This document shows, one piece after another, positions 27,608-40,993 of a stretch of 64,000 bases of DNA. Each line of letters opens with the position of its first letter. The first letter of the stretch is position 1. The notes under the pieces are model-generated. The model was not told where the DNA came from. It saw nothing but the letters and a program-made list of their open reading frames with translations, and made no database searches. The position numbers and the translations under genes were made by a program. The stretch is taken from contig NZ_CP091716.1 in NCBI RefSeq assembly GCF_022009635.1, positions 5,105,501 through 5,169,500 of the forward strand, in the 5' to 3' direction. The stretch comes from Variovorax paradoxus (GTDB lineage Bacteria > Pseudomonadota > Gammaproteobacteria > Burkholderiales > Burkholderiaceae_C).

Positions 27608-28108
27608 TTACATGCGCGAGATCTGGCCGTTGTCGATGCGCACGCGGTCGCCGATGCGCAGATCGCCGGGGCTCTGCACGTCGAACGCCCGGTAGGCGCC
27701 GCGATCGGTCTGCACCGACACGCGATAGGTCTCGTAGGCACGGGGACCGTTCTGCTGGGCCTCGATGCTGTTGCCCAGCAGGGCGCCGCCCACGATGCCG
27801 AGTGCGGTGGCGGCGGCGCGGCCATTGCCGCGTCCGAACTGGTTGCCCACCACGCCGCCGATGACGCCGCCGGCTACAGCACCGCCGCCGGTGGTGCCGG
27901 TGCCAGCCGTTTCGCTGCGCAGCACCTCGATGTTGGCCACATGGCCGTATTCGACGTAGGACGCTTCACGGTACTGAATGGCCTGCGGAGGCGCCTGGTA
28001 CGGATAGCGCGAGGTCTGGTAAACCGGCGCCGGGGCCACGCATGCCGTGAGCGTGGCCAGTGCCAGCACGGAAGCGGTGACGGAAACAAAGCGCGTTGAG
28101 ATCTTCAT
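27608..28108 (-). CDS. Glycine-zipper outer-membrane lipoprotein, SlyB-like
   Basis: A 166-residue protein starting MKISTRFVSVTASV. The signal ends in TAC with Cys23 as lipid site. Residues about 75-115 form a 2TM glycine zipper (GGGAVAGGVIGGVVGNQ, then ALGIVGGALLGNS), and the C-terminus is a small beta domain. It resembles SlyB/17-kDa surface antigen proteins that sit in the outer membrane. GGAG lies upstream of the ATG. The 183-base gap to dut holds nothing I can name. Confidence 0.88.
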   Translation of the reverse strand: MKISTRFVSVTASVLALATLTACVAPAPVYQTSRYPYQAPPQAIQYREASYVEYGHVANIEVLRSETAGTGTTGGGAVAGGVIGGVVGNQFGRGNGRAAATALGIVGGALLGNSIEAQQNGPRAYETYRVSVQTDRGAYRAFDVQSPGDLRIGDRVRIDNGQISRM

Positions 28109-28291
28109 GTTGGAGGCTCCTCGGAATGAAACGGCATGTGGATGATGAATCCGCATACCCTGCGTGTGCCTGACTAACGCCGCAGCATTCGCCGCGATGA
28201 CGCAATTCACACACTGAAACCTTCGAGACCTTCCAGCCCGCGCGGTTCCGTTCTTTACCGCTCGGAAACTCAGGCGATCTTCAGGATTCGC

Positions 28292-28738
28292 TCAATGTTT
28301 GCCGGTAGAGCCGTAGCCGCCCTCGCCGCGTTGCGTGGGTGCAAATTCTGTGACCACCCGAAACTGCGCCTGCACCACGGGCACGATCACCAGTTGCGCG
28401 AGACGCTCCATCGGGTTCAGCACGAAGGGCGTGTCGCTGCGGTTCCAGGCGCTGATCTTGAGCTCGCCCTGGTAGTCGCTGTCGATCAGGCCGACGAGGT
28501 TGCCCAGCACGATGCCGTGCTTGTGGCCCAGGCCCGAGCGCGGAAGGATCAGCGCCGCATAGGCCGGGTCGGCCAAGTGGATCGCGATGCCGGTGCCCAC
28601 CAGCTGCCAGCCGTTGGGCTCCAGCGTGATGGGGGCATCGAGGCACGCCCGCAGGTCGAGGCCGGCGCTGCCGGGAGTGGCATACGCGGGCAATTGATCC
28701 ACCATGCGCGGATCGAGGATACGGACGTCGACTTTCAC
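28292..28738 (-). CDS. dut: dUTP diphosphatase
   Basis: A 148-residue trimeric enzyme converting dUTP to dUMP. Motifs run in order: GSAGLDLRA (1), [12 protein letters not shown] (2), [11 protein letters not shown] (3, catalytic Asp), [11 protein letters not shown] (4), and [10 protein letters not shown] at the flexible C-terminus (5). The start is GTG at 28738 ([10 protein letters not shown]), two bases after the upstream stop; a longer frame runs through the upstream gene. It lies in the coaBC-dut cluster seen in many proteobacteria. Confidence 0.95.
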   Translation of the reverse strand: MKVDVRILDPRMVDQLPAYATPGSAGLDLRACLDAPITLEPNGWQLVGTGIAIHLADPAYAALILPRSGLGHKHGIVLGNLVGLIDSDYQGELKISAWNRSDTPFVLNPMERLAQLVIVPVVQAQFRVVTEFAPTQRGEGGYGSTGKH

Positions 28739-28740
28739 TT

Positions 28741-29216
28741 TTAATTGCTGCCTTGCTTCTGTTGCTGTTCTCTTTGCTTGCGGTTCGCCTCTTCCAGCAG
28801 CAGCTGCCACTTGGCGACACCGGGGGTGAACTTCACGCCCTTCAATTTCTTGCCGAACCACAGGGCCAAGCCCAGCAGGAGCACGAGCACGCCAAAAGGC
28901 ACGCCCGACGCCCACAGGACGAGGAACACCAGCGCGCCGACAGCGCCCATCACCTTGAGCACCTTGGGGTCGAACGCTCCGGGCTGGGCCTTGGGCACTT
29001 CACCGTTGGGGAGTGGCTGCTGTTGCTGTTGTTGCTGCCGCTGCATGGCCGCCGTGACAGGGCCCTGCTGGCCGGGCGGTTGCGTCATGCCGACATCGAG
29101 CCCCGGCTCGCCTTCCTTCGCCGCGCGCCTGGGCAGCGCGGCCTGCGCCGACAGCCGCTCGACATAGCGTGCGAAGTCACCGTTGGGCGGCGTGTTCCAT
29201 TGGGGATTCAGGTTCA

Positions 29217-29217
<1 letters not shown>
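28741..29217 (-). CDS. Membrane protein with polyglutamine tract, between coaBC and dut
   Basis: A 158-residue protein starting [19 protein letters not shown] soluble N-terminal part leads to a run of seven or more Gln residues near 70, then two membrane helices (about 97-130) and the tail [18 protein letters not shown]. Its ATG overlaps the coaBC stop (TGATG), and its TAA is two bases from the dut start. I do not recognise a domain. Confidence 0.75.
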
Positions 29218-33873
<4,656 letters not shown>

Positions 33874-33892
33874 CGCACCGGACGCCCCGCGC

Positions 33893-34171
33893 ATGCGCGC
33901 CCGCTTCGTTCCACCGATCATCCTGCTGCTTCTGCTGGGCGTCCTGCAGTGGCAGCTGTGGAACGGGCGCGGCAGCGTGCGCGACGTGGCGCAGCTGCGG
34001 ACCAAGCTGGCCGACCAGAAGGAAGCCAACGCCAAGGCCGCGCTGAACAACGAGCGCCTGACCTCGGAGGTCAACGACCTCAAGGACGGCCTCGAAATGG
34101 TCGAGGAACGCGCGCGGGCGGAACTCGGCATGGTCAAGCCGAACGAAGTGTTCGTACAAATCGCGCACTAG
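33893..34171 (+). CDS. ftsB: Cell division protein FtsB
   Basis: A 92-residue bitopic division protein: a short basic N-terminus, membrane helix at about 5-22 (VPPIILLLLLGVLQWQLW), and a coiled coil from about 30 to 75, then AELGMVKPNEVFV. It bridges FtsL and FtsQ in the divisome. It begins 19 bases after eno, the arrangement usual in beta- and gammaproteobacteria. Confidence 0.92.
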   Translation: MRARFVPPIILLLLLGVLQWQLWNGRGSVRDVAQLRTKLADQKEANAKAALNNERLTSEVNDLKDGLEMVEERARAELGMVKPNEVFVQIAH

Positions 34172-34176
34172 GATGA

Positions 34177-34298
34177 CCCCCAGTCTTCGCGCACTTCGTG
34201 TCGCTTCGCCAACCCCCTTCCAGGGGGCGGCACCGGCGGCCCGGCAAAGCCGGTTCCGCGGTGTCCCACGAACAGACCGCGTCGGTGCCCGCTGGGGG
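34177..34298. repeat. Dispersed palindromic intergenic repeat
   Basis: A 122-base block opening CCCCCAG (34177-34183) and closing CTGGGGG (34292-34298). Inside are CCCCC-TTCCA-GGGGG and CCGGC-AAA-GCCGG hairpins and the phrase CGCACTTCGTGTCGC, which I recall from many intergenic copies in Comamonadaceae. It separates ftsB from pnuC and reaches to within six bases of the probable pnuC start. Confidence 0.7.
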
Positions 34299-34303
34299 CG
34301 AAT

Positions 34304-34927
34304 CTGATTCTTGAGCTTCTCTCGGCCCCTGCTTTCTTGCTCTGGGGCTCACCCGTCAGTTGGCTCGAACTCGTCGCAGCCGTGCTGGCGCTTGCCATGG
34401 TCGGCTGCAACATGCGCGAGATTCACTGGGGATGGCCGCTGGCCATCGTCAGTTCGCTGCTCTACATGGCGGTCTTCGCGAAGGCGCGCATCTACGGCGA
34501 CGCCTCGCTCCAGGTCTTCTTCGCTTTCGTCGCCCTGTGGGGCTGGACCCAGTGGCTGCGCGGCCACCGGGCCGACGGTAGCGCCCTGCATGTCAGCCGG
34601 CTTTCGCCGCGCGGCATTGCACTCACGCTGGCGGCCTGCGCATTGGCCTGGCCGGCCATCGCCCTCTTCCTGCGCCGCTTCACCGACACCGACGTGCCCT
34701 GGTGGGACGGCTTCGCCACGGGGCTGAGTCTGGTCGGGCAATTTCTGCTCGGCCGCAAGTTCATCGAGAACTGGCTGATCTGGCTGGCGGTGAATGTGGT
34801 CAGCGTGGGCCTGTTCATCCACAAGGGCCTGTGGCTCACGGTCGGGCTGTATGCGGTGTTCGCCGCGCTCAGCGTGGCCGGCTACCTGGCATGGCGGCAA
34901 CGCCTGCCGCAGGCGGCACGCGCATGA
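34304..34927 (+). CDS. pnuC: Nicotinamide riboside transporter PnuC
   Basis: An inner-membrane transporter of about 207 residues with seven helices. WGSPVSWLELVAAVLALAMVGCNMREI, in two halves, and WPLAIVSSLLYMAVF near the start and NWLIWLAVNVVSVGLF near the end are PnuC motifs. The first codon is uncertain: the family usually begins ILELLSAPAF, and that stretch is encoded here from CTG at 34304 with GGGGGCG just upstream; the next usable codon is TTG at 34337, which would drop it. It overlaps the NadR-like kinase gene (ATGA), so uptake and phosphorylation of nicotinamide riboside are coupled. Confidence 0.85.
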   Translation: MILELLSAPAFLLWGSPVSWLELVAAVLALAMVGCNMREIHWGWPLAIVSSLLYMAVFAKARIYGDASLQVFFAFVALWGWTQWLRGHRADGSALHVSRLSPRGIALTLAACALAWPAIALFLRRFTDTDVPWWDGFATGLSLVGQFLLGRKFIENWLIWLAVNVVSVGLFIHKGLWLTVGLYAVFAALSVAGYLAWRQRLPQAARA

Positions 34928-35595
34928 CGCCCACACTGCCGACCGGCTGCGTCATTGCGCTGCTGGGCGCCGAAAGCACCGGCAAGACCGAGCTGGCGCG
35001 CGCCATCGCGCAGCGCCTGCAGGACCGCGGCACGCCGGTGACGCTCGTGGGCGAATACCTGCGCGAATGGTGCGAGCGCGAAGGCCGCACGCCGCGCCCC
35101 GCCGAGCAGCAGGCCATCGCCGACGAGCAGACCCGCCGCATCGGCGTCGCCGCCGCGTCGGGCGTGGTGGTGGCCGACACCACCGCGCTCATGACGGCGG
35201 TCTACAGCGAGCAGCTTTTCGCAGACACCTCGCTCTACGAAGGCGCCCTGGCCGCGCAGCGGCGCTATGCGATCACGCTGCTCACGGCGCTCGACCTGCC
35301 CTGGGTGGCCGACGAGATGCGCGACGGCCCGCATGCGCAGCAGCCGACCGACGCGCTGGTGCGCGCCGCGCTCGTCGGCGCGAAGCTCTCGTTCGCCGTG
35401 GTGCATGGCAGCGGCGGCGAACGGCTCGCCAATGCCTGGAACGCGATCAACTCGATCGCCGGCAGCGAAGGCCGCACCCGTGCGCGTGGCCGTCTCGAAG
35501 CGAAGCCCGCCTCGTGGTCATGGCCTTGCGAGAAATGCTCCGACCCGGAATGCGAACATAAGCTCTTCAGCGACCTGATTTCGCGCCGCGAGTAA
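34924..35595 (+). CDS. NadR-like nicotinamide riboside kinase/ATPase
   Basis: A 223-residue cytoplasmic protein starting MTPTLPTGCVIALLGAES. Walker A is GAESTGKT (15-22), as in the ribosylnicotinamide kinase domain of NadR; GEYLREWCEREGR and VVADTTALMTAVYSE follow that family. The neighbour pnuC supplies the substrate. The tail has Cys202, Cys205, Cys210 and His212 (PCEKCSDPECEH), a possible zinc knuckle that I do not know from NadR. No adenylyltransferase or repressor domain is present. Confidence 0.85.
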   Translation: MTPTLPTGCVIALLGAESTGKTELARAIAQRLQDRGTPVTLVGEYLREWCEREGRTPRPAEQQAIADEQTRRIGVAAASGVVVADTTALMTAVYSEQLFADTSLYEGALAAQRRYAITLLTALDLPWVADEMRDGPHAQQPTDALVRAALVGAKLSFAVVHGSGGERLANAWNAINSIAGSEGRTRARGRLEAKPASWSWPCEKCSDPECEHKLFSDLISRRE

Positions 35596-35631
35596 GCCGG
35601 CGGCGCGCACATCCCCTTCACCGGAGACCCG

Positions 35632-36603
35632 ATGCCCCTTTCGACAGCCGCGCGCCTCGCCAATCCCGCAGTCATCTCTACCCTTACCGCCCTGCTGCTG
35701 ACCGCCGGCCACGCCGCCGCGGCACCCGTCGCGGCCACCGTGGAAAACGGCACCACGACCACCGCCTGCGCCGAGGAAGACAACGTCTCCCTCACCCTGC
35801 GCGGCGACGGCATCCGCCACATGCGCATCGAGGCGCTGCAGCCCGACTACCTCGACAAGATCGGCAACGACGTGACCGCGCCCGACTTCTCGGGCTGCAA
35901 CTTCGACGGCGGCGCCCACCCCACCGACCCCGCGCACCGTTTCAAGAAACGCACCGTGGTGCTGCTCGACAACGCCGAATGGCGCATCGTCGGCATGACG
36001 CTGCCGAGCTTCTGGCGTCCGCAGAGCGTGCCGGTGAGCGTGGGCAAGCGCAAGGACAAGGGCTTCCATCTGCTGCAGGTGTTCAAGAAAGAGAACGGCA
36101 AGGCGCTCGAGGCCATCGTGCTCTATCCGTCGGACGGCTACTGGCGGCTCAAGCCGCTGCCGGACCCGCGCTTCGGCGACGGCGTGTATGGCTCGTCCTT
36201 CCTGCTCGGGCCCGTCGAGGCGGCCGCGCGGCCGGTGGTGAGCATCGCGTCGATCCACGTCGATCCGAAACCGCTGGCGATCCGCGTGCGCTTCGCGAAT
36301 GGCGGCAGCGCGGTGGCGCGCGTCGACGAAATCAGCCGCGCGCGCACCGCGCTCGACGTCACGCTGTCGAAGCCGACCGTGAATGCGCAGCCCTTCGCGG
36401 TGCTGCGATCGATGTACGTGACGCCGGACAACGCCGACGTGAGCGAGGTGCGTTGGCAGGCTTCGCCGCAGGCCGCGCAGCAGGTGCTGCCGCTGCCCGA
36501 AGTGAAGAGCCTGCAGGCCACCCAGGTGCGCTTCGGCCGCAGCCTGCCGTCCAAGCACAACACGAGCGCGCCGGACATCTCGTTCGGCGGCTTCGAGGAC
36601 TGA
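35632..36603 (+). CDS. Secreted protein of unknown function
   Basis: A 323-residue protein with a signal peptide (about 1-30, ending HAAAA). The mature part looks beta-rich. Cys residues occur at TTTACAEE and FSGCNFDG and could form a disulfide. LPSFWRPQSVPVSVGKRKDKGFH and DGYWRLKPLPDPRFGDGVYGSSF, each in pieces, are the most distinctive stretches. I do not recognise the family. The ATG follows CCGGAGACCCG with GGAG well placed. Confidence 0.75.
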   Translation: MPLSTAARLANPAVISTLTALLLTAGHAAAAPVAATVENGTTTTACAEEDNVSLTLRGDGIRHMRIEALQPDYLDKIGNDVTAPDFSGCNFDGGAHPTDPAHRFKKRTVVLLDNAEWRIVGMTLPSFWRPQSVPVSVGKRKDKGFHLLQVFKKENGKALEAIVLYPSDGYWRLKPLPDPRFGDGVYGSSFLLGPVEAAARPVVSIASIHVDPKPLAIRVRFANGGSAVARVDEISRARTALDVTLSKPTVNAQPFAVLRSMYVTPDNADVSEVRWQASPQAAQQVLPLPEVKSLQATQVRFGRSLPSKHNTSAPDISFGGFED

Positions 36604-36618
36604 GCCTCGGGCGCGTCG

Positions 36619-37596
36619 CTATTCGATGCCCAGGTCGGCGATGAAGCGCTCGCGCCGCTCGAGCGCCTTCAGCGCCTTCTTGCCCAGGTCGGTCGCGACC
36701 AGGTTCAGCAGGCCTTCGCAGAAGATGACGTAGGCGCCCATCGAATTGCTGAAGAAGGCGCTGCCGTGGGGCACGAAGAAGGAATGCTTCGCGAAGGCCG
36801 CGAGCGGTGACGCGCGGTGGTCGGTGATGGCGACGACGACCATGCCGGCCTTGGCCGCGGCGGCCGCCGTTTCGGCGATGCTGCGCGTGTAGGGCTCCAC
36901 GCTCGTCACGACCACCAGGTCGCCGGGCTGCAACTGGGCCAGGCCTTCGGCCACGCCCAGCCCATGCGGATCGAGCAAGGCCACGTCGCCGCGCACCATG
37001 GCCAGCCCATAGGCCAGGAAGCTCGCCAGCGCGCTGAACTGCCGCAGGCCGTGCACGCGAACCCGCGGTGCCGTGGCCAGCAGCCGGGCCGCCTGCTGCA
37101 GTTCGTCGGCCGAGAGCTGCGCGAGGAAGCCTTCGGTGTTGGCGATCGAGTCCTTGGCGATCTGCACCATGGTGTCGATCTCGGGGCGCTGCCCGGTGCC
37201 GTCCTGCGGAGTGCTGCGCTCCGAAGCATGCGCGACCAGCCGGCCGGCCTGCTCGCTGTAGAAATGACGGTGCCGCGAAGCCAGTCCGTCGCGGAACACC
37301 GTCTGGAACTCGACGAAGCCGGCATAGCCGAGGCGGGTCGCCAGGCGGGTCAGCGTCGACGCATTGACACCCAGCGACTCGGCCAGCTCGGTGATGGTGC
37401 GCACCGCGACCTCTTCGGGCCGCTCGACCAGGCGCGCCAGCACGCTGTGCGCCTTGCTGCCCATCGAGATCAGCGCATCGCCCCGCCCCAGGCGCATCGT
37501 GAGCGCCCGCAGCGCCTCGACGGTGCGAGGCGGCGAAGCACCGTCGGCCTCGATCTCAGGCGGGTTGGGCACGCTGGTTTGGTTCGATGCTTGCAT
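36619..37596 (-). CDS. MurR/RpiR-family transcriptional regulator
   Basis: A 325-residue regulator. The RpiR helix-turn-helix lies near 60-100 (RTITELAESLGVNASTLTRLATRLGY), and the SIS sugar-isomerase-like domain at about 160-290 (HGLRQFSALASFLAYGL, VVVTSVEPYTRSIAETA). It overlaps the upstream C45 gene by 41 bases and is the last gene of the ABC operon. It probably represses that operon through the dyads at 40800-40836. SIS domains here may bind a substrate other than a sugar phosphate. Confidence 0.9.
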   Translation of the reverse strand: MQASNQTSVPNPPEIEADGASPPRTVEALRALTMRLGRGDALISMGSKAHSVLARLVERPEEVAVRTITELAESLGVNASTLTRLATRLGYAGFVEFQTVFRDGLASRHRHFYSEQAGRLVAHASERSTPQDGTGQRPEIDTMVQIAKDSIANTEGFLAQLSADELQQAARLLATAPRVRVHGLRQFSALASFLAYGLAMVRGDVALLDPHGLGVAEGLAQLQPGDLVVVTSVEPYTRSIAETAAAAAKAGMVVVAITDHRASPLAAFAKHSFFVPHGSAFFSNSMGAYVIFCEGLLNLVATDLGKKALKALERRERFIADLGIE

Positions 37597-38602
37597 GGCC
37601 GTCGATCATATGGAATCGCGGCGGCTGCAAGGGGTGCTCGTACACCTGCCATTCGACGCGCGCGGGGCCGATGCGGATGTCCGCGGTGGCCATCGTGTTC
37701 TCGCCGTCGCTGTCGGCCGGGTCGGCGCGCAGGATGGGGAACGACGCGTCGCCGCTGTCGGCCAGCAGATGCAGCGGATCGTCGCCCACGGCGAGCAGCG
37801 CATCGCCGCGTTGCTGCCGATGCCGCGATGAACCGGTGACGATCTGCGGCAGATCGCCCAGCGCCGGATGCAGCGCGTGGTTGGCATGCAGCCGCCGTCC
37901 CGCGATCTCGACGACCGAAAGGGCCTCGGAGCTGAACTCCACGCCGAGCAACTCGGGCGACGCCCGGTGCGCCACGGTGAGATGGAAGCCGCCCGCACGC
38001 TCGCCGGATGCCAGCAGTTCGCGCACCTCCTGCAGGCTGCCCGCCTCCAGCAGCGCACGCGTGAGAACCATCCGCGGAACGCCGGGCCGCACGTTCAGGC
38101 ATCGCAGGTTGTTCACCGTCATGGCAAGGCCGCGCTCGGTCACCGCGAAGGTATGGCCCGGCAGCGATCCCGGATAGACGAAGGAAGCGAAAGACGCACC
38201 GCCCTCCACCGCGCACGCCGCGATCGCGCACCGCCCGGCGAAGGCCGGGTCGCCGTCTTCGTTGTGGGTGATGCGGCGCTGCACGCCCGCCTGCTGCACC
38301 GTGGTGCACCCGTCCGGCGCCATGGCCCACAGGTCGCCGCGGCAGTTCCACAGGAACACGTCTTCGAACGGCAGTTCCAGTCCGGCCGCAAGGCCCTGCA
38401 ACTCGCTCCAGATGCGCGGAAAGCGCGCGCGCACCAGCGCGGCCATGGCCTCGGCGGCCGGCGTGCCGCGATGGCGCATCACCGTCGCCCAGGCTGGCGA
38501 AGTGCGCGCGTAGTCCTGCATGGCGGCGGCGCCGAAGCGGCCGAGCGCCTGTCCCGTCTCGAAGGGCGATCCCTTGGCCTCGAGGTAATTCAATGTCGGC
38601 AT
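37556..38602 (-). CDS. C45-family N-terminal-nucleophile amidohydrolase
   Basis: A 348-residue protein resembling acyl-CoA:6-aminopenicillanate acyltransferase and related linear-amide hydrolases. Autocleavage would expose Cys99 in APDGCTTV, followed by RITHNEDGDP and the region TERGLAMTVNNLR. GGAG precedes the ATG, one base after the ATPase stop, so it is co-translated with an amino-acid transporter. This suggests import then deacylation of an N-acyl amino acid or peptide, which is inference. Confidence 0.85.
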   Translation of the reverse strand: MPTLNYLEAKGSPFETGQALGRFGAAAMQDYARTSPAWATVMRHRGTPAAEAMAALVRARFPRIWSELQGLAAGLELPFEDVFLWNCRGDLWAMAPDGCTTVQQAGVQRRITHNEDGDPAFAGRCAIAACAVEGGASFASFVYPGSLPGHTFAVTERGLAMTVNNLRCLNVRPGVPRMVLTRALLEAGSLQEVRELLASGERAGGFHLTVAHRASPELLGVEFSSEALSVVEIAGRRLHANHALHPALGDLPQIVTGSSRHRQQRGDALLAVGDDPLHLLADSGDASFPILRADPADSDGENTMATADIRIGPARVEWQVYEHPLQPPRFHMIDGHASIEPNQRAQPA

Positions 38603-38603
38603 G

Positions 38604-39332
38604 TCACTCCACGTGCTGAAGAAAATCGCGCAGGCGCTGGTTCGGCGGGTTGTCCAGCAACTCCGCCGGCGGCCCGTCGACCGTGATGTGGCCGTGCTCC
38701 ATGAAGATCAGCCGCGTGCCGACCTTGCGGGCGAACTGCATCTCGTGCGTCACGACGACCATCGTCATGCCCTCCTCCGCCAGCGACTGCATGACGCGCA
38801 GCACCTCCTGGCGAAGTTCGGGGTCGAGCGCGGAGGTCGGCTCGTCGAACAGCATCAGCTTGGGCTTGACGGCCAGCGCGCGGGCGATGGCGACACGCTG
38901 CTGCTGTCCGCCGGAGAGTTCGCTCGGGTGATGGTGCATGCGCCCGGCAAGGCCCACCTTGGCGAGCAGTTCGGTCGCCTGTGCCTGCGCCTGCGACCTG
39001 GAGGCGCCGCGCACCTGCCGCGGCCCGAAGGCGACGTTCTCCAGCGCCGTCATCTGCGGAAACAGGTTGAACTGCTGGAACACCATGCCCGCTTCCTGGC
39101 GGATCTCGCGCACCACGGCGTTGCCGCCGCGCACGCTCAGGCCGCCCACAAGCAGGTCGCCGCCGTCGATCTGCTCGAGCGCGTTGATGCAGCGCAGGAG
39201 CGTCGACTTGCCCGAGCCCGAGGGACCGATCAGCACGACGACCTCGCCATGGCGGATCTGCAGGTTCACTCGGTCGAGCACCGTGTTGGCGCCGAAGCGC
39301 TTTTCCACATTCTTGAATTCGACGATGTTCAC
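38604..39332 (-). CDS. Amino-acid ABC transporter ATP-binding protein
   Basis: A 242-residue GlnQ/HisP-type ATPase from a GTG start ([13 protein letters not shown]) that overlaps the permease stop by four bases. Walker A GPSGSGKS (36-43), Q-loop Gln87, signature LSGGQQ (139-144) and Walker B LMLFDEP with Asp163 and Glu164 are all intact. It drives import through the permease at 39329-39985. Confidence 0.95.
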   Translation of the reverse strand: MNIVEFKNVEKRFGANTVLDRVNLQIRHGEVVVLIGPSGSGKSTLLRCINALEQIDGGDLLVGGLSVRGGNAVVREIRQEAGMVFQQFNLFPQMTALENVAFGPRQVRGASRSQAQAQATELLAKVGLAGRMHHHPSELSGGQQQRVAIARALAVKPKLMLFDEPTSALDPELRQEVLRVMQSLAEEGMTMVVVTHEMQFARKVGTRLIFMEHGHITVDGPPAELLDNPPNQRLRDFLQHVE

Positions 39333-39985
39333 AGGATGCGCATCCTTTTCTCGACGGTTCTCAGGGCCAGCGTCAGCACGCCGATCAGCATGAGATAGAT
39401 CACCGCGACCGCGGTCCATATCTCGATGGCCCTGAAGTTGGCCGCCATGATTTCCTGCCCCTGGCGGGTGAGCTCGCCGACACCGATGACGATGAAGAGC
39501 GAGGTGTCCTTCAGGCTCACGATGAATTGATTGCCCAGCGCCGGCGTCATGCGCCGGAACGCGACCGGCCCGACGACGAAGGCCAGCACGCGCCAGCGCG
39601 GCAGGCCCATCGCCAGCCCCGCCTCGCTCAGCCCCTTCGGCACCGAAAGAAAGGCGCCGCGGACGATTTCCGCGATGTAGGCGCCCGAGTTGATGACGAT
39701 GGAGGCGATGGCCGCCGTCATCGGGTCCACGCGCACGCCCAGCAGGCCGGGCAATGCGAAGTAGATGAACATGACCTGCACCACGATGGGCGTGCCGCGC
39801 ACGAGCCCCACGTAGGCGAAGCCCAGGCCGCCGACGAGGCGGTTGCCATAGGCGCGCATCAGGCCGAACAGCACGCCGAGCAGCGTGCCGCCCAGCAGCC
39901 CCGCCACGGTGATGAGCACCGTGAGGCGGGCGCCCTTCGCCAATGCCGGCAACGCGCCGGCGATCACTGACCAGTCGAAATCCAT
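39329..39985 (-). CDS. Amino-acid ABC transporter permease
   Basis: A 218-residue HisM/GlnP-type permease starting MDFDWSVIAGALPAL. It has about five membrane helices, RGTPIVVQVMFIYF, and the EAA loop IVRGAFLSVPKGLSEAGLAM. Only one permease gene occurs here, so it probably forms a homodimer. It starts 22 bases after the binding-protein stop. Confidence 0.93.
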   Translation of the reverse strand: MDFDWSVIAGALPALAKGARLTVLITVAGLLGGTLLGVLFGLMRAYGNRLVGGLGFAYVGLVRGTPIVVQVMFIYFALPGLLGVRVDPMTAAIASIVINSGAYIAEIVRGAFLSVPKGLSEAGLAMGLPRWRVLAFVVGPVAFRRMTPALGNQFIVSLKDTSLFIVIGVGELTRQGQEIMAANFRAIEIWTAVAVIYLMLIGVLTLALRTVEKRMRIL

Positions 39986-40007
39986 GAATGGCTCCGCGAT
40001 GGTCCGC

Positions 40008-40757
40008 TCAGGGCTTCGGCGGCTCGGTCTTGAACCACTTGCGGTAGATGGCGGCGTAGCGGCCGTCGGCCTTGATCTTCGCCAGCGCGCCGTTCACCTG
40101 CACCACCAGGGGGCTGCCCTTGGGGAAGCCGATGCCGTACTGCTGCGCCATCATCTGCGGGCCGACTGCCCGGGCCTTGCCCGCCCCGGCGGTCGCGATG
40201 TAGTAGAGGACGTTGGGCGTGTCGTGCATGGCGGCATCGACGCGGCCGGTCATCAGTTCGAGATAGGCGTTGTCGATGTTCGGGAACTGGCGCAGCTCGG
40301 TGCCCGCGAAGTTGGCCTTGGCGTAGTCGGCGGCGGAGGTGCCCGTCTTGATGGCCAGCGTCTTGCCCTTCAAATCCGCCACGCCGGCGATCTTGCTGGC
40401 CGTGGGCACCATGAGGATGAATCCGCTGTCGTAATAGCCGTCGGAGAAGTCGATGACCTTCTTGCGCTCTTCCTTGATGGTGATGCCGGCCAGCGCCACG
40501 TCGACGTTCTTCGTCTGCAGCGCGGGCAGGATGCCGTTGAAGTCCATCGGCTGCAGCTTGTAGTCGAGCTTGAGCTCCTTGGCGACTGCGTCCCACAGGT
40601 CGATGTCGAAGCCCACGTACTTGTCGCCTTCCTTGAATTCGAAGGGAACGAAAGCGGTGTCGACAGCGACGAGCAGGGGGCCGGCCGCCGTGGCGGGGGC
40701 GATGGCCGAGGTGGCGACAGCCGCGGCCGCGAGCAGTCGGAGAACGAGTTTCTTCAT
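40008..40757 (-). CDS. Amino-acid ABC transporter periplasmic binding protein
   Basis: A 249-residue protein starting [17 protein letters not shown] with a signal peptide ending near residue 25. The SBP family-3 fold is clear: [22 protein letters not shown], in halves, [19 protein letters not shown], and [19 protein letters not shown] precedes the ATG. It binds a polar amino acid or derivative and heads the operon ABC-C45-RpiR. Confidence 0.93.
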   Translation of the reverse strand: MKKLVLRLLAAAAVATSAIAPATAAGPLLVAVDTAFVPFEFKEGDKYVGFDIDLWDAVAKELKLDYKLQPMDFNGILPALQTKNVDVALAGITIKEERKKVIDFSDGYYDSGFILMVPTASKIAGVADLKGKTLAIKTGTSAADYAKANFAGTELRQFPNIDNAYLELMTGRVDAAMHDTPNVLYYIATAGAGKARAVGPQMMAQQYGIGFPKGSPLVVQVNGALAKIKADGRYAAIYRKWFKTEPPKP

Positions 40758-40780
40758 GACAATCCTTCCGGAGTAAGAGC

Positions 40781-40849
40781 TCACCGAATTGGTGCAATTG
40801 AATTTGCAGAAAAACAAATTCCGCAAATCCATTTGCATAATGTGTGCCA
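40781..40849 (-). promoter_or_regulatory. Candidate sigma-54 promoter and operator dyads of the ABC-C45-RpiR operon
   Basis: On the minus strand TGGCACACATTATGCA (40849 to 40834) matches the sigma-54 -24/-12 consensus with one change. Overlapping or downstream lie GCAAAT-CC-ATTTGC (40823-40836) and GAATTTG-N8-CAAATTC (40800-40821), both perfect dyads, well placed for the RpiR repressor. GCACCAATTCGGTGA (40795 to 40781) is NtrC-like (GCAC-N7-GTGA). All are pattern matches only. Confidence 0.45.
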
Positions 40850-40938
40850 TGTCATGCCGCGGGGCAAGCTCGGGTTTGCCCAGGGGGTGCCCTGCCGCGA
40901 TGGCGAGGGCAAGAAAAACGGGGGGAAGGGAGAAGGCG

Positions 40939-40987
40939 GCCGCACTGGTCGGTGCGGCGAAGCGAGGGAGGCGAGCGACGGCTCGCC
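40939..40987. repeat. Two GC-rich hairpins after hslO
   Basis: GCCGCAC-TGGTCG-GTGCGGC (40939-40958) and GGCGAGC-GACG-GCTCGCC (40970-40987). They lie just past the hslO stop without T-runs; they could slow transcription or be remains of a dispersed repeat. The rest of 40850-40938 holds nothing I can name. Confidence 0.4.
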
Positions 40988-40993
40988 GCGTGC

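Noticed and set aside
28983..29045. CAG/CAA-rich stretch as a regulatory repeat
   Set aside because: It is in frame within the membrane protein gene and simply encodes the glutamine tract.
36619..36644. Plus-strand frame continuing past the secreted protein
   Set aside because: It is an alternative frame of the secreted-protein gene that runs briefly into the RpiR gene without support.
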